A stretch of 64,000 nucleotides of DNA from Lachnoclostridium edouardi (GCF_900240245.1 NZ_OESQ01000001.1:2600085-2664084), one strand, 5' to 3'; counted from the first letter of the stretch, positions 1 to 8,500 are shown. Notes: a model not told the origin generated them from the letters alone. Program-made: numbers and translations.

Positions 1-140
1 AATAAGCCCTTTAGGGCTTAGTAGGTAAATGATGTTGCGCTTGGCGAACCTATTTCGGAGAGTCTTTAGACTCCAGTGCCGGTAACAGACCCTTATAGGG
101 TCAAAGCAAGCCACCGGCTTAGCCGGTGGTCTTGACTAAT
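1..140 (+). ncRNA. IS200/IS605-type right end with candidate omega-RNA (TnpB guide RNA scaffold), partial
   Basis: Four perfect hairpins stand in a row: 3-20 (TAAGCCC, loop TTTA, GGGCTTA), 60-73 (GAGTC, loop TTTA, GACTC), 88-102 (GACCC, loop TTATA, GGGTC) and 111-129 (CCACCGGC, loop TTA, GCCGGTGG). A strong final hairpin followed by a short single-stranded tail is how right ends of IS200/IS605 and IS1341-type elements look. In those elements the transcript of this end is the scaffold of the TnpB guide RNA and the guide is copied from the flanking DNA. No tnpB is visible because the window starts here. If correct, the guide would begin a few bases after 130. The family assignment is from structure and remembered resemblance, not from a search. 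Confidence 0.5.
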
Positions 141-533
141 AAATAAACATTTATCGGCAAGGCGGCAGCATTGAAAGCTGCCATACAATTATCGGGGAGA
201 AAGTATTGTAAGCCGCCTGTGTGCCGTCCGTAAAATAGCGGACAAGGAGCATTGTTATGGATAAAATTATCCGTAACATTGAGTGGTATGCATACAGCAA
301 ATCTCCGAGACACACGGCTTTCAGAGAATACAGAGTAATCAGTTTTTTTGCTCATATTCCAAGGTGGAATCGATTTGGTAGGACCGAACAGTTACAATCA
401 GATCTTATTAGAAAACTGATTAAACTACTCAATGCAGTTATTTTTGGAACGGCTGATTTTATATCATTTGTGTATAAAATTAGCTGTTTTTTATTTGTAA
501 AGTTTTCTTTTGTTAAGTGCAGAAGTCCCCCCT
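141..533. other. Intergenic stretch with no convincing gene
   Basis: Between the IS-like end and the leader of the first sigma-like gene lie about 390 bases with only short open frames on both strands. None has a good ribosome binding site or a recognisable product. Small inverted repeats occur (GGCAGC/GCTGCC near 152-170 and GTCCG/CGGAC near 225-243). It may hold remnants of a gene disrupted by the insertion element, but nothing can be named. Confidence 0.5.
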
Positions 534-564
534 GATTCAAAACTTCTCAAATAAATTTTGAATC
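534..564 (+). promoter_or_regulatory. Inverted repeat immediately upstream of the sigma-like gene's RBS
   Basis: GATTCAAAA at 534-542 and TTTTGAATC at 556-564 are perfect 9-base arms around a 13-base loop. The right arm runs straight into the ribosome binding site GGAGGAG at 565-571. It could be an operator or an RNA hairpin that affects initiation at 579. Confidence 0.5.
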
Positions 565-578
565 GGAGGAGATATGCC

Positions 579-998
579 ATGTGGCAGAGAAATAATGGAA
601 GAAAAGAGAATGAAGTGCTGCAGAATCACTTTACTTCTTATATATCAACGGCAATAAAACGCAGGAGGAATGAGTACATTCATCAGATGGCAAGGAAGCA
701 GATGGTAGAATGTTTGATGGAGGATGTAGTATTGGAATCATCAGAATGGGATTACCATCTGGAACAGGAGTTCTTTGGCAAATTGCCACTTATGACTCAG
801 CTCAAAAATGATGCGCTGTTTTATGCTTTAAAAGAAATCAATGAACGAGAACGGCATGTATTTTTGTCCCATGTGTTGGATGAGAAAAATTTTGAGATTC
901 TTGCCAAAGAATTGGGGCTGACCTACAAAGGAGTAGCTGCAATTTATTATCGAGCCGTTCAGAAAATAAGAAAAAGAATGGGGGGATTTGGTAAATGA
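579..998 (+). CDS. Sigma-70-like transcription factor of the ICE, 139 aa
   Basis: The C-terminal half carries a region-4-type helix-turn-helix, around ALKEINERERHVFLSHVL and the following AKELGLTYKGVAAIYYRAVQKIRK, as in small sigma-70-like proteins of Tn916/Tn1549-type elements. The N-terminal part is basic and helical without a clear region 2. I chose ATG at 579 because GGAGGAG sits 8 bases upstream; an in-frame TTG at 558 would include the ribosome binding site in the gene. The stop overlaps the next gene by 4 bases (ATGA), so the two are translationally coupled. It probably controls ICE genes as a sigma factor or sigma-like regulator; its target promoters are unknown. Confidence 0.75.
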   Translation: MWQRNNGRKENEVLQNHFTSYISTAIKRRRNEYIHQMARKQMVECLMEDVVLESSEWDYHLEQEFFGKLPLMTQLKNDALFYALKEINERERHVFLSHVLDEKNFEILAKELGLTYKGVAAIYYRAVQKIRKRMGGFGK

Positions 999-1177
999 AT
1001 TTTAAAAAAATATTTTTGCAGGCTAAGACAGGGCAGGAAGGAGCGATGACCCTGTTGCTTGAAATGTATAAACCGCTTTTGATAAAGTATTCTATTATCA
1101 ACGGAAGATTTGATGAGGATCTTTATCAGGAGTTATGTATTACATTTTTAAAGTGCGTGCGTTTATTTCATGGGTAG
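995..1177 (+). CDS. Small helix-turn-helix protein, sigma-factor partner, 60 aa
   Basis: This short protein has the pattern of the HTH_16 family found beside sigma-like genes in Tn916-type elements: AKTGQEGAMTLLLEMYKPLLIKYS followed by EDLYQELCITFLKCVRLF, resembling region 2 of sigma factors. It starts inside the stop of the upstream sigma-like gene (ATGA overlap), so the pair may act as a split sigma factor, with this protein giving region 2 and its neighbour region 4. That division of labour is inferred from the residues present. A bidirectional terminator follows at 1212-1254. Confidence 0.7.
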   Translation: MNFKKIFLQAKTGQEGAMTLLLEMYKPLLIKYSIINGRFDEDLYQELCITFLKCVRLFHG

Positions 1178-1211
1178 GATTTTCTGATACGGATATAAGC
1201 GCATAATAAAA

Positions 1212-1254
1212 GGCAGGAGCAGCAGCCCTCACAAGAGAGCTGTTGCTTCCTGCC
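1212..1254. terminator. Bidirectional intrinsic terminator
   Basis: The arms GGCAGGAGCAGCAGC and GCTGTTGCTTCCTGCC pair with one bulge and one mismatch. T-rich tracts follow on both strands. It separates the rightward sigma-like pair from the leftward genes that end at 1276. Confidence 0.8.
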
Positions 1255-1275
1255 GTTTTAAAGTGCAATTCAAAC

Positions 1276-1950
1276 TTATTTTAGATAATAATGGACATAG
1301 AGGTTATAGTCTCTGAAGCGTGTAATCATCCTGATCCAGATGTAAAAGTGTTCCGTTTCAGAGTATAGATTATATTCTGTGGAATCGTTGGTACACTCTG
1401 CAAAACGGCATATCCGGCGCATCGTATCCAGAGACTGAAATTCTTTCATGCTAAACAATGCATTATGAAATTGATTGATCTCTTGTATTAGCGCTGGCGT
1501 TGGCTTTTCTTTATTGCAGTCGTTCCAGGTAGTCCACCACTTATAACCATCATAATCGGAGCGGGAATATACAGTTTCATTAGCAGAGGATGAAGAAGGT
1601 TTTTCTAAATCTTTTGCAGTATTTTTAAAAATTTCGCTGAAGGAGCAGGACGGCATCAATAAGGGATGTTTATTTTGTTTCCGATAAAGAAGTCGTCCAC
1701 TGGTTATTGTATGCCATTCAGATAGAGGCAGAGGATTTTTTTGATAATTCCGAACAGCCTCATCTGCACCGCAACTATGGCAAACATAGACATTTAGGTA
1801 GCGGCTGGGAGAATTGGCCGTGAGCTGTCGTTCCAATGGCTGCCCGCATCTCAGGCAGCATGGTGGATTATCCGCATCACAGGTCAGCAGTCTTTTGTCC
1901 TTTTTCCAAGCAGATTCCAGCAAATCTTTGGGGTAAATGGATATTTTCAT
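1276..1950 (-). CDS. Zinc-ribbon protein of unknown function, 224 aa
   Basis: The N-terminal 70 residues hold two CxxC knuckles, CLRCG and CHSCG, separated by about 24 residues, the spacing of a zinc ribbon. The remainder is rich in aromatic and charged residues and ends in a Tyr-rich segment (YNLYVHYYLK). No enzyme motif is visible. The ATG at 1950 has AGGAGG 5 bases upstream. It is the last gene of a leftward block of ICE accessory genes. I do not recognise the family; a DNA- or RNA-binding role is only suggested by the ribbon. Confidence 0.7.
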   Translation of the reverse strand: MKISIYPKDLLESAWKKDKRLLTCDADNPPCCLRCGQPLERQLTANSPSRYLNVYVCHSCGADEAVRNYQKNPLPLSEWHTITSGRLLYRKQNKHPLLMPSCSFSEIFKNTAKDLEKPSSSSANETVYSRSDYDGYKWWTTWNDCNKEKPTPALIQEINQFHNALFSMKEFQSLDTMRRICRFAECTNDSTEYNLYSETEHFYIWIRMITRFRDYNLYVHYYLK

Positions 1951-1999
1951 AGATACCTCCTAATACAATCATTGAGGACTTGACAATGGGTTTCAAATT

Positions 2000-2374
2000 T
2001 CATGCACGATACCTATCTTCCAGTATTTGAAGGTAACGTGTATACCCATCAGGATCAATTTCTTTCAATTTGGAAGTACGGAACCGATATTCGGGATAAC
2101 AGCAGAAGCCACTGGAGGCAGATCGTCCAGTTGGAACGGCAAGACCATGGCGAACAATCCATGCTAGGATGTCCTTTCCGTTATTATTGGTGTCAATAAA
2201 TGCGCAGTCCTTTGGCATTTCGCCCCCAAGGTTAACTGTCAGTATATTCCAGAGTTCCGGTTCACCATTGCTCCAGTTTTCCATTCTGATGGCAAGGTTT
2301 CCGTTCATGTAGGTAGCAATAGTGAGCTGTATTGAATAGGTTTTTCCATAACGTTCTAAATCAAATCTCTTCAT
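2000..2374 (-). CDS. DUF4313-like small protein, 124 aa
   Basis: The sequence starts MKRFDLERYGKTYSIQLTIA and continues with ENWSNGEPELWNILTVNLGG, a pattern I associate with DUF4313 proteins that travel on Clostridial and Bacteroidetes conjugative elements. No catalytic motif or membrane segment is seen. It lies between the zinc-ribbon gene and the Cys-rich 393-aa gene in the same orientation. The family label is from memory and not checked; the function is unknown. Confidence 0.65.
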   Translation of the reverse strand: MKRFDLERYGKTYSIQLTIATYMNGNLAIRMENWSNGEPELWNILTVNLGGEMPKDCAFIDTNNNGKDILAWIVRHGLAVPTGRSASSGFCCYPEYRFRTSKLKEIDPDGYTRYLQILEDRYRA

Positions 2375-2406
2375 AATTTCTAATTTCCTTTCATTTTATC
2401 TGAAGA

Positions 2407-3588
2407 TTACAGGAATTCAAACAGACTGAGCTGTTGTGGCTGATTTTGTTGAGCTCTCAGATATTCCTGATGGCGATTCTCTAAATCCTGAATTTTTTCC
2501 TCACCGAACCATTTGATGGCATGAATGTAATCAAGAGAGTAAGGTGCAATGGAATCCCATCCTTCCTGCACGATTTTCTTTTCCAGCCGCTGTTCCCGTT
2601 TTTCTTTTTGGTTAATTCGCCGCAGTCTTTTGGATTCCTTGTTTTGTTTAATCTGATCGGAGGCGTGTATTACAGTAATCCCGTTATGAATATCCTGAAG
2701 GTCTTGCAGAAGATCCCTGCTTTCCCGATATTCGGCGCGGATATTTTGTACCTCCACTTTCCAGCCGAACAAAAATCTTTCCGAATGAAAGTTCCCTTCC
2801 TCCCATTTCTGAATTTCCGCAGAACTGTACCTGACGATGTTTTCACATATGGTCAGGGATGTATTGGTTTCTAAGAAACGGCAGCCTTTTCGGATACTGA
2901 TTTCCTCCTGTCCATTAAAAAGGGTATCGTCTCGGCGGATTTTGGTAATTTTCAAGTCATAGAAGACATTGCCCCTCTTTTTGGATATGGGAGAGTGTTT
3001 TAAATCACAGATTCCTCCGATATTTTGGCAATTCCTGGCACATCCTATGGGATTATACAACTGACGCCACTCTTTGGTTCGATAATTATAGCGCATATGC
3101 CAATAACAGATGTGATTTTTCCTTTGTTGTCGGAAGACTTCATATTTCTGGCGGATTATGTGCTCCTGCTCATCGCGAACCTTTTGAATACTATGATCAT
3201 AATCATAAGAATGTTTGACCTCATGGCAGTTGCATTGGCTTATTTGACAAAGTCCGCCCTTCTTTGCACAATCTAAAAGGGGATGGCGGAGCGGACAATG
3301 ATTTACTCGATAAGGACAGCAGACAACTGGATTGTCATTTTCGGGTTTCCAGTCAATCCCTGCGAAGGACATATAACCATTAGAAAATTCGGAACCTTTG
3401 CATAAAAGCCCGCATCCGGTAGCATATACTTTGTTGTACAAATAGTGCCGTTCATATTCAAAACCACCCAGAATTTCAAAAAGATGCTTGTCACAGCCAT
3501 GGTGGGGGAGCTTTGCATAATCAGGATAGTGTTCAAAGGTATACCCCTGAGCAAAGAGTTTTTGGGTAAATAGGTTGTACTCGTTCAT
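2407..3588 (-). CDS. Cys/His-rich ICE protein with C-terminal sliding-clamp motif, 393 aa
   Basis: The N-terminal 200 residues contain many Cys and His (CCPYRVNHCPLRHPLLDC, CQISQCNCHEVKH, CARNC, CDLKH), suggesting several zinc sites. A charged coiled segment follows (about residues 300-345). The very C-terminus reads QPQQLSLFEFL. QLSLF matches the bacterial beta-sliding-clamp binding consensus QL[SD]LF, so the protein may be recruited to replisomes. ATG at 3588 is preferred because AGGTGG lies 5 bases upstream; a GTG at 3597 also opens the frame. The function is unknown; the clamp motif and zinc sites suggest DNA replication or repair linked to transfer. Confidence 0.75.
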   Translation of the reverse strand: MNEYNLFTQKLFAQGYTFEHYPDYAKLPHHGCDKHLFEILGGFEYERHYLYNKVYATGCGLLCKGSEFSNGYMSFAGIDWKPENDNPVVCCPYRVNHCPLRHPLLDCAKKGGLCQISQCNCHEVKHSYDYDHSIQKVRDEQEHIIRQKYEVFRQQRKNHICYWHMRYNYRTKEWRQLYNPIGCARNCQNIGGICDLKHSPISKKRGNVFYDLKITKIRRDDTLFNGQEEISIRKGCRFLETNTSLTICENIVRYSSAEIQKWEEGNFHSERFLFGWKVEVQNIRAEYRESRDLLQDLQDIHNGITVIHASDQIKQNKESKRLRRINQKEKREQRLEKKIVQEGWDSIAPYSLDYIHAIKWFGEEKIQDLENRHQEYLRAQQNQPQQLSLFEFL

Positions 3589-3597
3589 TCTGTCCAC

Positions 3598-3804
3598 CTA
3601 CAATCCCAGGCATGGCCGCATACCAAAATAGTTTTCCATGCGATGGCGAAAAGCCTCGACATCAATATCATATTCTTTAGCAATACAATGCTCACAACAG
3701 GCATATCGATAAGCCAGAGTTTTTGATATGCGCTTATCCCAGCTGTTGATCTGTCTGCCGCAGCAGTTGCAGTTTTCATCGAGCCATCTTAGTTTTTGTT
3801 TCAT
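3598..3804 (-). CDS. Small zinc-binding protein, 68 aa
   Basis: Four cysteines lie in two pairs, CNCCG near residue 12 and CCEHC near residue 37, enough for one zinc site. GGAGG lies 7 bases before the ATG at 3804. It ends 9 bases before the start of the 393-aa Cys-rich gene, so the two are likely co-transcribed. The family is not recognised and no function is assigned. Confidence 0.65.
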   Translation of the reverse strand: MKQKLRWLDENCNCCGRQINSWDKRISKTLAYRYACCEHCIAKEYDIDVEAFRHRMENYFGMRPCLGL

Positions 3805-3877
3805 TTAAGATTCCTCCATACAAAATTTTGACTGCTGGAAGGTTGCCATTCAAAACAGCCCTCCAGACATATTGTAA

Positions 3878-4429
3878 TTAAGCTGCTGTTTTTGGTGCTG
3901 GTGATTCGGACTGCTTTTTGTAGACATACATCAAAAATGCTCCTTTTTCTATTTCCCACGGAATCCATACTCCATTCCGGCAGATACATCCAGAGGCTTC
4001 GTTATAAAGTTCCGGTATTCTTGGAGGATCGGCAAAACAATCCTCGGTCATGTATAAACAAAGATACTGGTCATAAACAGGCTTTAAAACAGCTTTTATC
4101 CGTCTGCGCAGCTCCAACGCCAGTGCGTCAATTTCTGCAATATCCTGTCTGCGGAAAGCTGCAGCGGAAATTTGTTTCAGAATACCGGACTGTCGGATTG
4201 CTTCTTCGATTTGAGGTCGGGTTGTATCAAACAGATCCTTTCGGAGACGAATTCCCTGAAAGGTAACCTCCCTTACATATGCCGAGGCTGCATCAGCGAT
4301 ATCATGGCGCAGCTTATCGTAGGGTTTTCTGTACTTTGTTTTTAGGATTTCCAGAGGAACGGCTTCCAAATTTGCTTTTAAATTTGCAAGGTGGACAGCA
4401 AGAGTCTTCCGTAATTCATTTTTATCCAT
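3878..4429 (-). CDS. ICE protein of unknown function, 183 aa
   Basis: The protein is helical and basic in its first 110 residues (MDKNELRKTLAVHLANLKANLEAVPLEILKTKYRKPYDKLRHD), with a more mixed C-terminal part containing FADPPRIPELYNEASGCICRNGVWIPWEIEKG. No enzyme or membrane motif is seen. The frame is open back to 4525, but the AAAGGAAG site fits the ATG at 4429, and the longer form would overlap the neighbouring gene. It is a conserved-looking member of the leftward accessory block; the function is unknown. Confidence 0.65.
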   Translation of the reverse strand: MDKNELRKTLAVHLANLKANLEAVPLEILKTKYRKPYDKLRHDIADAASAYVREVTFQGIRLRKDLFDTTRPQIEEAIRQSGILKQISAAAFRRQDIAEIDALALELRRRIKAVLKPVYDQYLCLYMTEDCFADPPRIPELYNEASGCICRNGVWIPWEIEKGAFLMYVYKKQSESPAPKTAA

Positions 4430-4457
4430 GCTACACTTCCTTTCGTAAAATAATAGT

Positions 4458-5012
4458 TTAATCATCCTCCCATGGGGAAGAATTTGGAACCTGCTTATCA
4501 ACGACAGGATAGACTTGAGGAACATTGGTTTGCTCAGATGAATCGGCTTTCTTAGAAGACTCCTGCTTTTCTTTGTTATTTTGCAGACTTCTTCGGTACA
4601 TCTGAGTCAGCGCATCATCTCCAATATCACTTTTTGGGTGTCCATGTCCCCGCTTTTTTCGGCATTTTTCTATCGCAGCGGCATAGTCGTATCCGACGGC
4701 AGTTCCGAACCGTCCTGCAATCTTGACCATTTGTTCAGCGTGATATTCATAAACAGCTTTGTGGTATCCTGTTAAATTCCATTGCTCGCATGCCATTCGC
4801 AGTATTCGGGCATAATCCATCAGGGCATTTACTGATTTGCAGAGATCACCGTAACAGGTTTTAAATTCGTGCTTACCATCCACATCATAAAAGCAAACCA
4901 TAAGCTCTTTTTTGAGAAACTGTTCGACTTCGATTGGCTGCTGGACAACAGACTGGAAAATTTCGCGAGGCATTTCTGGGGGAGTGTTATTGGGATGTTC
5001 AGTATGGCTCAT
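4458..5012 (-). CDS. ICE protein of unknown function with acidic tail, 184 aa
   Basis: The central part (residues 30-130) is helical with a conserved-looking ALMDYARILRMACEQWNLTGYH segment. A basic stretch (KCRKKRGHGHPKSD) follows, then a long polar, probably disordered tail ending SSPWEDD. It overlaps the upstream DUF6809-like gene by 14 bases, and AAAGGAGG lies before the ATG, indicating co-translation. The acidic end loosely recalls SSB-type protein-binding tips, but it lacks the terminal Pro-Phe. The function is unknown. Confidence 0.65.
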   Translation of the reverse strand: MSHTEHPNNTPPEMPREIFQSVVQQPIEVEQFLKKELMVCFYDVDGKHEFKTCYGDLCKSVNALMDYARILRMACEQWNLTGYHKAVYEYHAEQMVKIAGRFGTAVGYDYAAAIEKCRKKRGHGHPKSDIGDDALTQMYRRSLQNNKEKQESSKKADSSEQTNVPQVYPVVDKQVPNSSPWEDD

Positions 5013-5427
5013 GTTGTGAGACCTCCTTTTTGGATGTTTTAGAGGAAATGTGATCTGACAGTATCAGTTGGACTGCCAGTCGAAATCCCGCTTTATAAGC
5101 CTGTTCCGCAGCAACGCTGTCACGAATAGAGACCGCCGTTTTATAGGTCTCGAACAGTTCCGCTACTGTAGGAGGAAGAGCGGAGGCTAAAGCAGATTCT
5201 GCTTCCATGACCTGTTGGTCCTGCGGAGTCAGAAATTCTTTATTTCCAAATGGTTCCGGTTCATAATTGCCATAATAGAGCTCATGTAGGATATCTGTAT
5301 CCGCTGTCCATTCCATGTGTGGAAGCCTGTACGAAAGACCTGCGGCGATTTCCTGTAATGTCTGAATCAGCTTTGGAAGCTGATGATTAAAAAAGATTTG
5401 TCCCATTTGGGTTTCATGAAAATTCAT
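4999..5427 (-). CDS. DUF6809-like protein, 142 aa
   Basis: The sequence has the features I recall for DUF6809 proteins from Clostridial mobile elements: an N-terminal MNFHE start, a middle ELYYGNYEPEPF segment and a helical C-terminal half with MEAESALASALPP and AAEQAYKAGFRLAVQLI. No catalytic residues or signal peptide are seen. AAAGGAGG precedes the ATG. It sits just downstream of the methyltransferase-helicase gene (11-base gap), so it is likely in its operon. The label is from memory; the function is unknown. Confidence 0.6.
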   Translation of the reverse strand: MNFHETQMGQIFFNHQLPKLIQTLQEIAAGLSYRLPHMEWTADTDILHELYYGNYEPEPFGNKEFLTPQDQQVMEAESALASALPPTVAELFETYKTAVSIRDSVAAEQAYKAGFRLAVQLILSDHISSKTSKKEVSQHEPY

Positions 5428-5438
5428 AAATCCTCCTT

Positions 5439-8400
5439 TTATGTAATCAATTGTTCTCCCCAGCGGATATGGAACTTTCCTTTTTCATCCTGTTCTCGGT
5501 ACATTAAAAGAGAGAGCAGATCATAGTCCACATCAAAACGCTGGTAGATATCATCTAAATTTACATTTTGCCCTTTCATAAACAGATTGAGCTTTTCTTT
5601 TGCGAGAATCATCTGCATTTGATTTGATTCAATGCTGCCTGCATAGGTCAGAAAATAAACATCTTTATACGCGGTAGAGTTGTAACGGATAAAACGCATA
5701 TAGAACTGGCTCATGCCGGAATTATTGTAATGAAGTTCCGGTATGATGATTTTGTTGACATATTCAAAATTAACACTGGATGGAAGGCTCTGCTGGGTGC
5801 AGAGTAAAATTCCATTTTTGCTCTCCTGAAGCGTCTTTCGGAGGGCACGTCGTTTGGCAAAGCTGACGGTTGAACCAGTGACAATAAATAAAGGGCGGTC
5901 CGGCAGGTATTTGCGGATTGCTTTTTCATAGGACTCCAGAACTGTCTTGTGTCTTACCCCGACTGCTGCGATTTCATCCGGCCAGGATGCAAGCATTTCC
6001 ACAGCGGTGATAATCTTTACTGGTGTGTCTCCTATATATTCCGTCAGGGTATCTGGTGCAGCGCCAATCCGCAGAAGCAGCAGAATCTGCTGTACCAGCT
6101 TCATCATGGAATCTTTACGGCTGTTTCCGGCAGAGGAAAAATAGTGGTCACGCATCTGATGGAAGTCTTCGATTGCTTTTTGATAAACCTCCTTTTCCTG
6201 AGGCGAGAAGGTAACAGGAACCTGATGAAGTCGTTTGATGTCTTTTCCCACCACCTCTTCAAAGGTACGCGTAATAACCGTTTTTGCCAGGAGGTCGTTT
6301 AAAATATCGGCATTGTAGATGTCCTGTGTCTGTTTTTTTAATCCGAAGACGGTGATTTTTTCCGGAAGATGGGAGGCAGCAAACAGAGAATAGCCTTTTT
6401 TATAAGCCGGAATTGGCCGACCAAAATACGGATTGTTGGGAGATGTAAGCGTATCTTCTCCATTTTTGTTGATTTCCCTGTTGTATATCAAAGGATTCCA
6501 GGAGATCATATTAATGGAATTGTTGTAAAGAAGCTCCAGTTGCGGAGCAAATTCAGAGATATTGTTTCTGGTACTGGTTCCCGTAGTAAGAAGCTTTGCT
6601 CGGCAGCGGCGAAAGCAGGAGAGAACGGCCTTGCAGCGCAGGCTCTGTGAGTTGGAGATCTCATCACTTTCATCCAGGATAAGCTGAATATTTTGTTTGA
6701 GTCTGTGAATTGTCTTTGCCAGTCGTTTTCGGTAGGTACTTACCTTGTTGAGCGTGATGAGTACAAAATCGCCTGCTTTGATTCGTTCCAAATCCTTCAG
6801 GCGCTCCACAAATACATAAGACAGTCCGTAGTTCTTTAACACTACATCCCAGTTATTGCGGATGGAGATTGCAGATGAAACTACCCATGTGCTGTGAATG
6901 TTTTGGCGCTGCATCCGGTACAAACCGGTGGCGATACCTGCCAGTGTCTTTCCGCTGCCCTGTTCCCATTGAAGAAGGGCATAACGCTTTTGGAGAACCA
7001 GATTGATGTCATGCTTCTGGGTGGGATTTAGAAGTATTTCCTCCTCGTTTTCTGAATCCCAGAAGGTGAGGGAAGAGAGCCATTGGGCAATTTTAAAATT
7101 TTCCGTCATCTTGTCAAAAGGCTGGCTTTGGTTTTCATATTCTGTATGTTTTCGGCGGAGAAGCCGTTCAAAACCAGGGAAATGTTCCGGCTGGTTATCC
7201 AAAACAGCCTGATAAACTGGAATGGGCTGCTTCATGGATACGCTTAGCCTCTGTCTGGCTTTTTTACTGTAACCTTTGTAAACAAAGTGACCACCCTGTT
7301 TTACAAGCGTAATCGTGTCATGCTCCGGCTTTTGATTTTGTTTTTTTAGGAGCCGGCGCAGATAGGAGAGTACCTTTGCTTCCGTCAGCTGAGCGTGACA
7401 CCACTGTTCATAGCTCATATTGTCCGGACATTTTTGGGTATAAAATGTATGCAGGTATTCGCAGCATTTTGCATAGTGGGACCGGACTGCAGGATGGCTC
7501 TTGATCTGGTAAAGAAGCTTTTGCACCTCATATTTAAAAGTTTCAGAAGTATTGCTGCTTTTAGATAGTTCTAAAAGGATACGGGAACTGTTCTGTTCCA
7601 GAGTTGCCTTTGGAAAGTGAATGATTCGCTCATAGATCGTTTGAGCTTCCTGTTCTATGGAGTTATAGTCTGGTAAGTCCAGTATGGTATCCGTACAATA
7701 AGGATGGGCTTTCCAGCCTTCTGTATTGCTGCGTTTTTGCCAGAACTGAATTTTTGTGGGAAATTCGGATACGCCCAGAGAACGGAATGCATTTGAAGGT
7801 AAAGAAATCTGCCCCAGAAAACTGAAATTCTTTTCCATCTGCCGTATCTGACTTTTATCGGTAAAAGTGTCAGCCAGAAAGGACTGGGGGACGATCAGAG
7901 CCATAATACCCAATGGTTTCAGTAATTCTGCAGCTTTTAAGCAGTAGTACATTTGAGAGGACAATTCTCCATGAGATTCTGTCCACCAGGTCAAATGGAA
8001 GGGAGGATTGCCTACCACATAGTCAAAACGGAGTTTTGGCTGATAAGTGCGAAGATCCTGACAGTCAATGTTGGCATCAGGGAATAAAAAATGCGCTACT
8101 TTATAGGCTCGTATATCCAGTTCACATCCATAAGCATTTGATTCAACAGGAACAAAGTTAAAAAAGCTTCCCATTCCGCAGGTTAAGTCTGCAATCAGAT
8201 CGTTGGAAGACAGCTTCAGGCTGGAGATGATTAATTCACACAATGCGGGCGGAGTAAAAAACTGCCCGTTTTCAAATTCTTTTTTTGCATCGCTGTATTC
8301 ATGGTAATTGTTGAAATCACTTGGATTGAGACCATGGAGACCACCGTCTCCTGTGTATGCCTGGAAAATATCTTCGGGCAGTATATGATGGGAGTCGGCA

Positions 8401-8489
8401 GTGTTGCTGTCAATCAGAAACAACACCTTTTCGTTTAGTTCCTTTCTTCTGTTTTGGGGAATAATTTTTTCTGTATATGGGTATTTCAA
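5439..8489 (-). CDS. N6-adenine DNA methyltransferase fused to SF2-type helicase, ~1016 aa
   Basis: The N-terminal third is an N6-adenine methyltransferase: a SAM-site-like ADLTCGMGSFF near residue 95 and the catalytic NPPF near residue 160. The C-terminal half is an SF2/SNF2-like helicase: Walker A QGSGKT near residue 510, a DESD box (LILDESDEIS) near 605, LTTGTSTR as a motif III-like segment and a C-terminal helicase lobe to about residue 960. No nuclease motif is seen, so it is unlikely to be a stand-alone restriction enzyme. Fused methylase-helicases carried by phages and ICEs, such as P1 DarB, protect incoming DNA from restriction; the same role is inferred here. AGGAGG at 8497-8502 points to TTG 8489 as the start rather than ATG 8507, whose own codons contain that site. 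Confidence 0.8.
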   Translation of the reverse strand: MKYPYTEKIIPQNRRKELNEKVLFLIDSNTADSHHILPEDIFQAYTGDGGLHGLNPSDFNNYHEYSDAKKEFENGQFFTPPALCELIISSLKLSSNDLIADLTCGMGSFFNFVPVESNAYGCELDIRAYKVAHFLFPDANIDCQDLRTYQPKLRFDYVVGNPPFHLTWWTESHGELSSQMYYCLKAAELLKPLGIMALIVPQSFLADTFTDKSQIRQMEKNFSFLGQISLPSNAFRSLGVSEFPTKIQFWQKRSNTEGWKAHPYCTDTILDLPDYNSIEQEAQTIYERIIHFPKATLEQNSSRILLELSKSSNTSETFKYEVQKLLYQIKSHPAVRSHYAKCCEYLHTFYTQKCPDNMSYEQWCHAQLTEAKVLSYLRRLLKKQNQKPEHDTITLVKQGGHFVYKGYSKKARQRLSVSMKQPIPVYQAVLDNQPEHFPGFERLLRRKHTEYENQSQPFDKMTENFKIAQWLSSLTFWDSENEEEILLNPTQKHDINLVLQKRYALLQWEQGSGKTLAGIATGLYRMQRQNIHSTWVVSSAISIRNNWDVVLKNYGLSYVFVERLKDLERIKAGDFVLITLNKVSTYRKRLAKTIHRLKQNIQLILDESDEISNSQSLRCKAVLSCFRRCRAKLLTTGTSTRNNISEFAPQLELLYNNSINMISWNPLIYNREINKNGEDTLTSPNNPYFGRPIPAYKKGYSLFAASHLPEKITVFGLKKQTQDIYNADILNDLLAKTVITRTFEEVVGKDIKRLHQVPVTFSPQEKEVYQKAIEDFHQMRDHYFSSAGNSRKDSMMKLVQQILLLLRIGAAPDTLTEYIGDTPVKIITAVEMLASWPDEIAAVGVRHKTVLESYEKAIRKYLPDRPLFIVTGSTVSFAKRRALRKTLQESKNGILLCTQQSLPSSVNFEYVNKIIIPELHYNNSGMSQFYMRFIRYNSTAYKDVYFLTYAGSIESNQMQMILAKEKLNLFMKGQNVNLDDIYQRFDVDYDLLSLLMYREQDEKGKFHIRWGEQLIT

Positions 8490-8500
8490 TGTCTTTCCTC

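Noticed and set aside
119..540. Short open frames on both strands (119-355, 257-535, 352-540)
   Set aside because: No ribosome binding sites, low-complexity composition and mutual overlap; one runs into the IS-like hairpin. Not supported as genes.
4458..5012. SSB-type protein-interaction tail in the 184-aa protein (ends SSPWEDD)
   Set aside because: The terminal Pro-Phe that defines such tails is missing and there is no OB-fold in the rest.
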